Assembly: GCA_035575925.1 (NCBI GenBank)
Contig: DATLXK010000058.1
Coordinates: forward strand, 62,001 to 126,000
From: DASWTL01 sp035575925
Lineage (GTDB): Bacteria; Bacteroidota; Bacteroidia; Sphingobacteriales; Sphingobacteriaceae
Direction of reading: 5' to 3'
DNA length: 64,000 nt
Shown piece after piece: positions 42,268 through 50,768 of the stretch (its first letter is position 1; every line of letters begins with the position of its first letter). The notes under the pieces were generated by a model. It saw only the letters and a program-made list of their open reading frames with translations. It had not been told where the DNA came from and searched no databases. The translations under genes were made by a program, and so were the position numbers.

Positions 42268-43299
42268 TCAGGTAGGGATATCGTCCCCGGAATTATCTGT
42301 ATCAGTTTGTAACATTAACCTGATACGATCAATATGAACCTGGGACATATTTGCTCTTTCCAGGGCAGATTTAGAACCAACTCCCGATTTCCCATTAGCC
42401 ATTTCAGTTAAGAGGTTTTTTCGTTCTTCAAACATTCTTAAGGCAGTCCACATGGTTTCTTCAATCTTTTTAGTCTGCTCAGCTAGCAGCGATGCCGACG
42501 TGTATGCGTGACCGGTATGGCATCGGAACCTTAAATTGGTATCTTTATCCATTTTCCACAATACTCCTCCGCAACCCGGACAATTAAAAGGAATTTGCTT
42601 CCCAAGTGAATTTACAGAAGGCAGATCACTCAATACTCTTTCAGCAATTTTAGCTTCTATTAAAATATCTTTCGGAACAGGTATTTTTTTACCTAATTTT
42701 TGAGGAATAAGTTGGTAAATGAGGGCGCCCATTTCGGATAACGGTACGCAATAGTCAACATCTACCTGGGTCATGGCATTTAAAGGCATAGGTGGGTACT
42801 CGGCATCTTTTGGATCCTGAACTATACAAATTCCTCCACATCTTTTTATCACTTTCATACCGGCAGTTCCGTCGTCCAGGTAACCGGTAAGTAAAATGCC
42901 GATAACCCCGTTTCCTAAAGCAACAGCAGCAGATCGGAATAAGGGATCGATGGCAGGTCGTGACCTGTTTTCCTGAGCTCCCTTTGTTACCAGGATTTTC
43001 AGATCACTACCAATCATCAGGTGATGATCTGACGGTGCCAGGTACACGTAACCGGGTTTCAGTTTTTCCCCTTTTTTGGCATGCTGACAGGTTAAGTTAC
43101 TAAAACTGTTCAGAGTGTCTAACAGCACATTTCCGGTAGCATCGGGAGAAATGTGCTGCACCACCAGGACAGGTAGGGGGAAGTCCTTTTGAAACTGACT
43201 GAATAATGTTTTTAATGCATTGAGACCTCCTGCAGATGTACCTATTACGATTACCCTGGAAATTTTACCCTGCTTTGGTGTACTATTAAGCTTATCCAT
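42268..43299 (-). CDS. CheB-type methylesterase with C-terminal zinc-ribbon-like domain
   Basis: 343 residues. The CheB catalytic domain has Ser22 in GTSAGGLNAL, a histidine in VVQHISPDATG and an aspartate in LTGYLDDGTAG. There is no receiver domain at the N-terminus. The C-terminal part carries FNCPGCGG and RFRCHTGHAY, a four-ligand zinc-ribbon-like unit. No receptor, CheR or CheA gene is near, so this is an orphan protein whose substrate is not chemotaxis receptors in any proven way. Confidence 0.87.
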   Translation of the reverse strand: MDKLNSTPKQGKISRVIVIGTSAGGLNALKTLFSQFQKDFPLPVLVVQHISPDATGNVLLDTLNSFSNLTCQHAKKGEKLKPGYVYLAPSDHHLMIGSDLKILVTKGAQENRSRPAIDPLFRSAAVALGNGVIGILLTGYLDDGTAGMKVIKRCGGICIVQDPKDAEYPPMPLNAMTQVDVDYCVPLSEMGALIYQLIPQKLGKKIPVPKDILIEAKIAERVLSDLPSVNSLGKQIPFNCPGCGGVLWKMDKDTNLRFRCHTGHAYTSASLLAEQTKKIEETMWTALRMFEERKNLLTEMANGKSGVGSKSALERANMSQVHIDRIRLMLQTDTDNSGDDIPT

Positions 43300-43379
43300 C
43301 GTTATTATTTAATAGCTTAACAATTCATTACTTAAAAAGTTAAAACAAAGCTTCTTTTTTCACTTAGCTTACGGGTAAA

Positions 43380-44498
43380 CTAATTTACCTCCTTACCTAA
43401 TTTAAGTTTGTCAATCATGGATTGCGCTAGTTGTTTATTGGGCTCATTTGGCGCAAGCGGTAATGCCTTAATTGCAAATTCCAATGCTTGTTTAAAATCG
43501 CCATTCTCGGATAAACCGCGTGACATTCCAATTAAGGCTATAAATTGAGTTGGATTTTTATCATAATTGAATTTAAAGATTTCCAGAGCTTCCTTCATCT
43601 TTTTAAGACCCAAAAGTTGCCTTCCGTATTGATAGATTTCGTTTATATTGCCTAATGGCAGAGCCTGTTTAATTGTCTTATCGGCTTCAGATATATTTCC
43701 TAGTTTTTCGAGCAATCGTGATTTTGTTGCCAGGGATAAAAATTGTTGGTTACCGCCAAAATTGGATATTCCAAAATCAGCCCAGGCGAAACCCTGTTCC
43801 AATTTATAATTATTTTGCAGACTCCAGTTCGCAGCAATATTAAAACCTTGCCACGTAAATCCCCGTGGATTTTTCAATTCGGCTGATAGTGCCTCAAATT
43901 GTTGTTCCAGTGCATCAACTTCAATTTTAAAAGGAATCGCAAGATTATCCCACTCCAGCAATATCATAGCAGAATTAGGTTTTTGATCTGAAAATTCATA
44001 CCGGAGCCATTCAACACTATTTTTAAGTTGCATCGGCTTAACTTTAACCCGGAGGACGTCATCTTTCTCATCATAAAAAAATGATCCCCAGGCATCCGTC
44101 TTTTTGGAAAATATGATCGTACTTTCTAACGGATAATAAGCGATAAACAACGCATATTTTCCTTTTGCTAAGATTTGACCTTCAACTTTTACATCTTTAT
44201 CGAATTCGATAATTGTGTTTTCGTTTGCCCCTGCACGCCATGGAGCAGGGTTGTTAAATCCAAAACCTTGTTTAGTAAAGCCTTCGTGGACGAGTCCGCC
44301 CCAAATCTTTCCTCCGCGTCCATTTACAGCCGGACGACGATAGGTAATTGTAACCTGAGTTAATCCAATTTGTTCAGAAACTGTTGCATTTTTTGACGGG
44401 CCGTTGGAGATAGCAGAATTATACGGAACCTGAGCAAATGACTGATTCAAAACAGCCGTAAGCGCTAGGGCAAAAAGAAATATGTGTTTTTTAATCAT
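43380..44498 (-). CDS. DUF2911 domain protein
   Basis: 372 residues with a signal peptide (IKKHIFLFALALTAVLNQSFAQ). The DUF2911 domain (about 35-185) has VTITYRRPAVNGR and APWRAGANENTIIEF, and KGKYALFIAYYP follows. The C-terminal half carries two or more TPR-like units (EIYQYGRQLLGLKKMKEALE, AFEFAIKALPLAPNEPN). Common in Bacteroidetes and probably periplasmic; function unknown. Confidence 0.87.
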   Translation of the reverse strand: MIKKHIFLFALALTAVLNQSFAQVPYNSAISNGPSKNATVSEQIGLTQVTITYRRPAVNGRGGKIWGGLVHEGFTKQGFGFNNPAPWRAGANENTIIEFDKDVKVEGQILAKGKYALFIAYYPLESTIIFSKKTDAWGSFFYDEKDDVLRVKVKPMQLKNSVEWLRYEFSDQKPNSAMILLEWDNLAIPFKIEVDALEQQFEALSAELKNPRGFTWQGFNIAANWSLQNNYKLEQGFAWADFGISNFGGNQQFLSLATKSRLLEKLGNISEADKTIKQALPLGNINEIYQYGRQLLGLKKMKEALEIFKFNYDKNPTQFIALIGMSRGLSENGDFKQALEFAIKALPLAPNEPNKQLAQSMIDKLKLGKEVN

Positions 44499-44545
44499 GA
44501 TATCTTTTATTAATTATTTTCAGATTGCGGAGAACTGAACTGTCT

Positions 44546-44636
44546 GTGGAGTACAAAACCTGCCTTTTTAAAATGTCCTGTTATGTGCTACCTTTATGTT
44601 TATGCAGTCTGTTGAGTCAGGTTTTGCATATTCCAC
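44546..44636. repeat. complex inverted repeat behind the Fic gene
   Basis: GTGGAGTACAAAACCTG at 44546-44562 faces CAGGTTTTGCATATTCCAC at 44618-44636, pairing with a two-base bulge and one mismatch. A second inner dyad (GTTATGTGC with GCATAAAC) lies in between. It sits 50 bases behind the Fic stop codon. Not a normal terminator; possibly a recombination-site relic. Confidence 0.45.
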
Positions 44637-44687
44637 TTCACAACATCTCAAGTTTTTGTTTAGTTGGTAATGATTGGTAATTGTTGT

Positions 44688-45245
44688 TTACGTTTCATCG
44701 TTTCGTTTTTCATATCCTTCATAGTAATAGGATTGGTCTATGCCCTTGAAAATGATTTCCCGGTTGTTTATTTCATCAGTTAAATTGGCAAGGAGCAACG
44801 TTCTTAATTCCAAATCGTTAATTGGGCTTCTTTCCATTGCTTGAAGGTAAAGTTCTTTGCTTGCAAACTGCCAGTTTACTACTTTTCTTAGTTTTGTTTT
44901 TAAGAGCATGTCAAGCCATATTCGCATAGTTCTGCCGTTGCCCTCCATAAACGGGTGGGCAATATTCATTTCCACATATTTGATAATAATTTCTTCAAAA
45001 GTATTTTCTGGCATTTGTTCAATTTTTACCAAAATTTCTTTCAAATACAAAGCATTTGCAAATCTAAAGCCACCTTTTGCAATATTCTTGGTACGTATTT
45101 CTCCTGCAAAATCATATAATCCGTCAAACAGATTGTTGTGAATCATCTGCAATCCTTTGGTTGTACCAATTTCAATTTTGTCTATTTCGCCAGTTTCAAA
45201 CAAGCGATAAGCCTTCTCTAAGCTCTTTTTGTCTATGTTTTTCAA
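44688..45245 (-). CDS. Fic-domain protein, class III
   Basis: 185 residues. The Fic active-site motif is HPFMEGNGRT, with GLYDFAGEIRTKNIAKGGF upstream, the usual flap and target loop region. The C-terminus carries S172-Y-Y-Y-E176-G, the inhibitory (S/T)xxxE(G/N) motif placed after the Fic core, as in class III Fic proteins such as the Neisseria enzyme. It AMPylates or otherwise modifies a target protein when the inhibitory helix moves; the helix glutamate blocks ATP binding. No antitoxin gene is adjacent, which agrees with self-inhibition. Confidence 0.9.
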   Translation of the reverse strand: MKNIDKKSLEKAYRLFETGEIDKIEIGTTKGLQMIHNNLFDGLYDFAGEIRTKNIAKGGFRFANALYLKEILVKIEQMPENTFEEIIIKYVEMNIAHPFMEGNGRTMRIWLDMLLKTKLRKVVNWQFASKELYLQAMERSPINDLELRTLLLANLTDEINNREIIFKGIDQSYYYEGYEKRNDET

Positions 45246-45555
45246 ATCAGGGCTAAATTTACATGTAAAATTTCTGTACTTTCTTCGTCAATGCTTCAAT
45301 TCCTATAAAATTCTCTTGATGCGGTTCATTGTCACAACCTGCGGTCAGGGCAAAACGATAGTGTTAAATATGCTGTTGGCATTTCAATTTATCTTCGCAC
45401 TGCCGGTGGTTTGCGTCGTTCTACTATTACGCCTAACATCATTCAACTATAGAATCGTTTCGGATGGGTTAGCTGAATATCATTCTGCAAGTTTAAAATA
45501 TATTTGGAAGAACAAACTTGCGTTACCGAAATGCAGCAATGTCTTATAGCCAATG
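45246..45555. other. non-coding stretch between Fic and the DoxX remnant
   Basis: 310 bases with no convincing gene. A plus-strand frame here has no recognisable domain and is read as chance. An imperfect dyad (GCAAAACGATAGTG about 45350, and CACTGCCGGTGGTTTGC about 45410) lies in it. Together with the damaged gene that follows, it looks like an old recombination scar. Confidence 0.4.
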
Positions 45556-45955
45556 TTATCGGTCGTTATTGTGACTTTTATTCCTAATCATTGGAAGGTA
45601 TTTGTCCCGATTTTCGATCATACCCCAAATATTTATTGCAAATAAAACAAGTGCTATTGGAAGTCCTGATGGTGCATTTAAGATGTTAGTTAATAATATT
45701 CCTACCATCACAGGAAATATAATTATTGCGCCGAGCGCTCTATATTTATTCGGTATGAAAAGTAATCCTCCAATAATTTCTGCAATAGCGATAAGTGGCA
45801 TTAACCAGCTAATTTGCATAAATGCAGCCATTAATTAGTCATACTCACAGGTAAATCTTCGGGTATTGGCATATAATTAAAAAATTTATTTAGCCCAGCG
45901 TTTATAAATACTAAACCAAAAAGGAGACTTACTACAAATAAAATTTATCTTTCAT
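45556..45955 (-). pseudogene. DoxX-like membrane protein, two frameshifts
   Basis: The last 91 residues (MAAFMQISWLMPLIAIAEII, then LLFIPNKYRALGAI) form a typical C-terminal half of a small DoxX family membrane protein. Upstream, another frame reads ILFVVSLLFGLVFINAGLNK, FFNYMPIPEDL, the normal N-terminal half, up to a stop before MAAF. A third frame starts with ATG AAA GAT AAA just before. Joining them needs one shift near 45943, where one A seems lost from a run, and one near 45835. Either a decayed gene or sequencing errors. Confidence 0.7.
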
Positions 45956-46071
45956 ATTTTTAATATATTGTGGTTAATCAATTTCGTACACGGGTTATGT
46001 ATCGTTTATCTTTAAAAAAATTTACCGACGGTAGTATTAACAGGTTATAAAACTAATCAGGGTACAGAATC

Positions 46072-47322
46072 CTAATCTATCAATAAAGCGTCGCTGTCAT
46101 CCATTAAATTTAATTGTATCGAATCCGTTCCGGCTATACCTTCTACAGAGCCCCGTATATAAGCTGCATTCAGCAATACTTTTTCGAGCTGCTTTTCACG
46201 GGCTTTCCATAACCGCTCCATGGCGTCGCGTTCTTTCTGGATAGAAAGTTTCATGCTCATAAAGCCTTCCCGTATGGCTTTCCATTGCTCAGAGAATTCG
46301 CTGCTGGTGAGGTAATCATACATCATATGCATTTTTTCTCCTTTGTTCTCTTCAGAACGGTTTGCCGTATATAATTTTATAACACTGTCCCGCAGGATAT
46401 ACGCTACGGCTTTCGCCTCATCAAATGAGCAGATCCACACGCCGTCTTTTTCGCCAAAACAATCCATCCCTTTTGGGTAGCACTGGGTTACAATAACGGC
46501 AACATCGATACTCATGCTGCGCATATCCTTTTTAAGCTTTTCTGTCCAGTCGCCGGCAAAATCCTTGGTACGTTTACTTTCATAAATAATACGGCCGCAT
46601 TCCTGCCCGAATTGATTTCGTACCGTTTGAATACAATCTGCCCCGCGAACGCCTTTGCCCACTTCTGAGATCACATCAAACGGAAAGCTAGATTTCAGCA
46701 ACTCCTCCAGAATAAGTTCCTGCGCTTCTCCCTGCAACTGCATAGAGCCCTGATCGGCTTTACGTTTCATCTCTTCAGCCAGCTTTTTCTGATCTTCCAG
46801 CTGCTTTTCAAGCTCTTTAACCCGCAACTGAAAATTAGTTTCTTTTACCTGGTTCCGCTCGTTCTCTTGTTTACGGGTTTGTTCCACCACTTCGTTACGC
46901 TGTTCCTGCAGCTTACGCTGAAGATCGATTTCCATTTCGGCCTTTTTATCTTCAAGTTGCTGTTCTTTTTTCAGAAACTCCAGTTCTTTCTGGCGGGCAA
47001 GCTTCAGTTTTTCTGCATTATCTTTATTTGAACTTTCTAAAAGCTGTAACTTATTCTCGAAATCTTCGCTTATAGTTTTCCTGATATTATCTTCAAGGGA
47101 TTGTTGTATACGCACCCGCTCTTGTACCAGTTTTTTATCAAACTCCTGCTGCTTCTGCTGCTGTTGCCTGTCTAACTCTTCCAGCTTAAGCTGATGTTGT
47201 TCATCTTTTTGCCTGGTGTATGAGAGCATTTTTTCACGCAGATCTTTTCTATATTCCTCTGTCATAGCTACTTCCATGGGAAAAGTATGACCGCACCCCG
47301 GACACTTTATATCTGTTGCCAT
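46072..47322 (-). CDS. DUF2130 coiled-coil protein
   Basis: 416 residues. The first residues hold a zinc-ribbon-like CPGCGHTFP; a long coiled coil (about 20-200, rich in Q, E and K) follows, then the DUF2130 domain with EVGKGVRGADCIQTV and IIYESKRTKDFAGDW, a D...ExK-like pattern reminiscent of nuclease folds. Function unknown; the nuclease idea is inference. It stands alone, convergent with nothing intact. Confidence 0.85.
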   Translation of the reverse strand: MATDIKCPGCGHTFPMEVAMTEEYRKDLREKMLSYTRQKDEQHQLKLEELDRQQQQKQQEFDKKLVQERVRIQQSLEDNIRKTISEDFENKLQLLESSNKDNAEKLKLARQKELEFLKKEQQLEDKKAEMEIDLQRKLQEQRNEVVEQTRKQENERNQVKETNFQLRVKELEKQLEDQKKLAEEMKRKADQGSMQLQGEAQELILEELLKSSFPFDVISEVGKGVRGADCIQTVRNQFGQECGRIIYESKRTKDFAGDWTEKLKKDMRSMSIDVAVIVTQCYPKGMDCFGEKDGVWICSFDEAKAVAYILRDSVIKLYTANRSEENKGEKMHMMYDYLTSSEFSEQWKAIREGFMSMKLSIQKERDAMERLWKAREKQLEKVLLNAAYIRGSVEGIAGTDSIQLNLMDDSDALLID

Positions 47323-47657
47323 AAATTAAATTATAAACTTGAAGATAAAATTAAAATGCGAATTATTTAACTAATATTTTTAGTATTGACGATCTGGATA
47401 ATTTTGAGTGAGGAGTCAGGCTTTTAAGTAGAAGCTGTCAATTATTATTCAGTTATTAATTTCAAATTACTTATCGCATTAAACATCCAATCCTCTGCGT
47501 TTTATAGAGCTGAACAGGCGGGGAGAGGTTTATCATATTCTGATTAATAATAAAAATTGTTAATTTTCGGGTAACTGGTAACTGAATGTAAGCGGAAACA
47601 TATTAACCCCTTAAATTCTATTGATAAAAGAATATTATTATTATTAATTCACTTCTA
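47323..47657. other. 335-base AT-rich intergenic region
   Basis: No frame, repeat or riboswitch pattern recognised. In particular no B12 box is present, so the adenosyltransferase downstream does not appear to be under a cobalamin riboswitch. It lies between two divergent genes and should hold both promoters. Confidence 0.5.
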
Positions 47658-48206
47658 ATGAAAATCTATACAAAAACAGGCGATAAAGGGTATACCTCGT
47701 TAATTGGTGGTACCCGTGTTCCTAAATATCATCTGCGTATTGAAACGTATGGAACAGTAGATGAACTTAACTCGTATATCGGTTTAATACGTGACCAGCA
47801 AATTGCGATGGAGTATAAAATTGTACTTAAAAAAATTCAGGACCGGCTCTTTACCATGGGAGCCTCGCTGGCATCAGATCCGGATAAATCTCGGATGAAA
47901 ATCCCTGATCTTACTAACCTGGATATTGAGCTTCTGGAAAAGGAAATGGATAAGATGAACGAATTTCTCCCAGAGCTCAGACATTTTATTCTTCCGGGTG
48001 GTAATACGGCGGTATCTTTTTGCCATGTAGCGCGCTGTATTTGCCGCAGGACAGAACGTTTAACCGTGCAGCTGAGTGAGGAAAGTGTTGTAGATGAAAA
48101 GCTGATTATTTACCTTAACCGGCTGAGCGATTATTTATTTACCCTGGCACGAAAAGTTGGTCTGGATGATAAAACAGAGGAAAATATATGGCTTCCCAGG
48201 AATTGA
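47658..48206 (+). CDS. cob(I)alamin adenosyltransferase (PduO type)
   Basis: 182 residues. KIYTKTGDKGYTSLIGG at the N-terminus and CHVARCICRRTERL near 126-139 are the ATP-binding motifs; YGTVDELNSYIG is the cobalamin-side helix. It makes adenosylcobalamin from cob(I)alamin and ATP. It thus completes the pathway that starts with btuB and the B12 cluster 20 kb away, although not in the same operon. Confidence 0.93.
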   Translation: MKIYTKTGDKGYTSLIGGTRVPKYHLRIETYGTVDELNSYIGLIRDQQIAMEYKIVLKKIQDRLFTMGASLASDPDKSRMKIPDLTNLDIELLEKEMDKMNEFLPELRHFILPGGNTAVSFCHVARCICRRTERLTVQLSEESVVDEKLIIYLNRLSDYLFTLARKVGLDDKTEENIWLPRN

Positions 48207-48284
48207 GAATCATTGAAAATTATTTAAAAATCTAAATTATTTTATTATACTTTTGCCAATTAAAATTTAACACCTTCTAAAAAT

Positions 48285-48506
48285 ATGTATTGGACGTTAG
48301 AATTAGCATCACATTTGGAAGATGCACCATGGCCGGCCACTAAAGACGAATTAATCGATTATGCGATACGTTCCGGAGCTCCTGTTGAAGTGATAGAAAA
48401 TCTTCAGGCACTGGAAGATGACGGGGAGCCTTATGAAAATATTGAAGAAATATGGCCTGACTATCCTACAAAGGATGATTTCTTCTTTAATGAGGATGAA
48501 TATTAA
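48285..48506 (+). CDS. DUF2795 domain protein
   Basis: 73 residues, acidic. The pattern DAPWPATKDELIDYAIRSGAP, then VIENLQALEDDGEPYENIEEI, fits DUF2795, a small helical domain of unknown role. The C-terminus is very acidic and aromatic (DDFFFNEDEY). It lies 79 bases after the adenosyltransferase gene. Confidence 0.82.
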   Translation: MYWTLELASHLEDAPWPATKDELIDYAIRSGAPVEVIENLQALEDDGEPYENIEEIWPDYPTKDDFFFNEDEY

Positions 48507-48627
48507 GAAATATGCAGGAATCTTTTTTTTTATAGGGTTAAGACAATTTAAATTAAAACAAAAGTATTAGTTTTAGCATTTACTATTAAAATAAATTATT
48601 TAATCAATTGAACTAAAATTTAAAGCT

Positions 48628-48783
48628 ATGGGTAACTTACTTTATCTGATTGCAGTTATTCTTATAATTGTATGGATCTTTGGAGCATTTGTAACTCCTT
48701 TCGGAGGAAACATCATCCACATTTTATTAGTGATTGCAATTATCGCTATTTTACTTCGCGTAATACGCGGTGGAACGTTGTAA
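48628..48783 (+). CDS. 51-residue membrane protein (lmo0937/DUF5670-like)
   Basis: Starts MGNLLYLIAVILIIVWIFGA, continues FVTPFGGNIIHILLVIAIIA and ends ILLRVIRGG-TL: two transmembrane helices with a glycine turn. This matches the very small lmo0937 family, widespread and of unknown function. A terminator follows 35 bases on. The 121 bases upstream, after the DUF2795 gene, are AT-rich. Confidence 0.82.
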   Translation: MGNLLYLIAVILIIVWIFGAFVTPFGGNIIHILLVIAIIAILLRVIRGGTL

Positions 48784-48817
48784 GATTGTAACATTAACAA
48801 TTAAGAACTTTGAATTG

Positions 48818-48842
48818 AAAGACCCGCTCAGGGTCTTTTTTT
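48818..48842 (+). terminator. terminator hairpin overlapping the end of ispD
   Basis: AAAGACCC (48818-48825) pairs with GGGTCTTT (48831-48838) with loop GCTCA and a T run. It serves the miniprotein gene; the ispD stop codon lies in the loop on the opposite strand. Confidence 0.8.
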
Positions 48843-49508
48843 GTTTAACTGCAGTAAAGACTCTGCAATTATCAGATCTTCAGGATAGGTGATTTTTATG
48901 TTTGAAGATTCCCCGTCTACCAGATGAATGATATGACCGGCTTTTTCTACAACACTTGCATCATCAGAAAAAATGGGCTCGAAAAGTTGTTCATAAGCGT
49001 TAACCAATACCTCGGTTTTAAATACCTGAGGAGTTTGAATTTTATAAATTTCTTCCCGTTTTAAGGATTTCGAAGTACCATTCCTGAGTTGACGAATAGA
49101 ATCACTGCTTTGAACCCCGGGTATTGCATTTCCGTGTTGTTCAGCTGAGCGAAAACATTTGTTTATGAGAGATTGTGATACAATTGGGCGGGCTCCATCG
49201 TGAATTGCTGTAATTGAATTATTATTAACAAGCTTGAGGCCGTTTTTTACAGAGCTGAAGCGGGTTTCACCACCTTGAACTATTTGATGAGAAATTTTAA
49301 AGCCGTGTCTGATACATAGCTCTTTCCATAATTGAATATGCGCAGAATGTAGTACCAGGATTATAGAAGGCTTCAATTCAGAATTAAAGAAAGCCTCAAT
49401 TGAACGCATTAACACGGGTATCCCGCCTAATAAAAGAAATTGCTTGGGAATACTGTTTTCCATCCGGTTACCAATGCCGCCGGCAACAATAATGGCGTAA
49501 TATTTCAT
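48828..49508 (-). CDS. ispD: 2-C-methyl-D-erythritol 4-phosphate cytidylyltransferase
   Basis: 226 residues. The nucleotide-binding start is IIVAGGIGNRM, followed by IPKQFLLLGGIPVL and the family stretches VQGGETRFSSVKNGL, HDGARPIV and IQTPQVF; the catalytic base region is FSDDASVVE. It transfers CMP to methylerythritol phosphate in isoprenoid synthesis. Slightly short but complete. Its 3' end lies inside the terminator hairpin of the opposite gene. Confidence 0.94.
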   Translation of the reverse strand: MKYYAIIVAGGIGNRMENSIPKQFLLLGGIPVLMRSIEAFFNSELKPSIILVLHSAHIQLWKELCIRHGFKISHQIVQGGETRFSSVKNGLKLVNNNSITAIHDGARPIVSQSLINKCFRSAEQHGNAIPGVQSSDSIRQLRNGTSKSLKREEIYKIQTPQVFKTEVLVNAYEQLFEPIFSDDASVVEKAGHIIHLVDGESSNIKITYPEDLIIAESLLQLNKKRP

Positions 49509-49564
49509 TTAAGTATCTGTACAGCGATAACTTTTGCAGAAATGACGCTAACGCGGAATTATAA

Positions 49565-50614
49565 TTAAATAATCAGCATAGCATCTCCGTAACTAAAAAA
49601 GCGATATTTTTCTTTAATAGCCACTTCATAGGCATTCATAACATGTTCGTAACCTCCAAAAGCAGCAACCATCATTAACAAAGTTGATTCTGGAGTGTGA
49701 AAATTAGTAACCATACTATTTGCTATACTGAATTCGTATGGTGGGAATATGAATTTACTGGTCCAGTCATTGGCTTGTTTTAAAATCCGTCCTGCAGAAA
49801 CGGCAGATTCTACAGCTCTCATGCTGGTTGTTCCCACAGCACAGACCTTCTGTTTATTTTCTATAGCTTTATTAACAATTTTTACAGCTTTCTGCTCGAT
49901 AATAAATTGCTCGGAATCCATTTTATGCTTGGTAAGATCTTCAACTTCTACAGCCCTGAAAGTTCCCAGGCCCACATGCAAAGTAACTTCAGCAAATTCA
50001 ACACCTTTTAATTCCAGGCGTTTCATTAATTCCCGGCTAAAATGTAAACCCGCAGTTGGAGCAGCAACAGCGCCTTCGTTTTTAGCAAAAACGGTTTGGT
50101 AACGGTCTTTATCTTCTGGTGTAGCCTTTCTTTTAATGTATTTTGGAAGCGGTGTTTCTCCCAATATCTCAATATTCCTACGAAACTCCTCATTGGTGCC
50201 ATCAAAAAGAAAACGAATGGTTCTTCCGCGAGATGTAGTATTATCAACAACTTCGGCTACAAGTAAATCGTCCTCGCCAAAATATAATTTATTTCCTACT
50301 CTTATTTTTCTGGCCGGATCTACCAAAACATCCCACAGACGTAATTCTTTATTTAATTCCCTCAGTAAAAAAACTTCAATAGTGGCACCGGTCTTTTCTT
50401 TATTTCCATATAACCGTGCAGGAAATACACGGGTATTATTTAAAATCATTACATCCTTCTCATCAAAATATCCAAGTAAATCTTTAAATATTTTATGCTC
50501 AATAGCTCCGGTTTTTTTATTTAGAACCATTAAACGGGCTTCATCACGTATAGGTGACGGCTCATGTGCTATCAGAGAATCTGGTAAGTTGAATTTAAAT
50601 TGGGATAATTTCAT
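49565..50614 (-). CDS. queA: S-adenosylmethionine:tRNA ribosyltransferase-isomerase
   Basis: 349 residues, full length. SLIAHEPSPIRDEARLMVL at the N-terminus, MILNNTRVFPARLYG, the family motif AAPTAGLHFSRELM, LHVGLGTFRAVE and TNFHTPESTLLMMV near the C-terminus. It adds the cyclopentenediol ring to preQ1-modified tRNA in queuosine synthesis. Divergent from the permease gene; ispD follows on the same strand. Confidence 0.96.
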   Translation of the reverse strand: MKLSQFKFNLPDSLIAHEPSPIRDEARLMVLNKKTGAIEHKIFKDLLGYFDEKDVMILNNTRVFPARLYGNKEKTGATIEVFLLRELNKELRLWDVLVDPARKIRVGNKLYFGEDDLLVAEVVDNTTSRGRTIRFLFDGTNEEFRRNIEILGETPLPKYIKRKATPEDKDRYQTVFAKNEGAVAAPTAGLHFSRELMKRLELKGVEFAEVTLHVGLGTFRAVEVEDLTKHKMDSEQFIIEQKAVKIVNKAIENKQKVCAVGTTSMRAVESAVSAGRILKQANDWTSKFIFPPYEFSIANSMVTNFHTPESTLLMMVAAFGGYEHVMNAYEVAIKEKYRFFSYGDAMLII

Positions 50615-50768
50615 TATAATACGTGGATTTCAGGGCGCAAATTTAAGAAATAATTTTAACCTTTTGTTTATGTAGTGTTAGGGTTAGTGGTGTAATTTTT
50701 TTACTTCTGAGCAACGTATATTTATAACGATGTAACCTTTTGGAATTTACAGGGTCAAACGAACTGAA

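Noticed and set aside
43380..44498. TPR repeats as evidence for a separate gene
   Set aside because: They belong to the same frame as the DUF2911 domain and have no internal start or break.
45229..45549. A 106-residue open frame on the plus strand beside the Fic gene
   Set aside because: It starts antisense inside the Fic gene, shows no domain and mixes hydrophobic patches in a way typical of chance frames in AT-rich DNA.
47323..47657. A cobalamin riboswitch before the adenosyltransferase gene
   Set aside because: No B12 box or paired P1 arms were found in the region, unlike the clear element before btuB.
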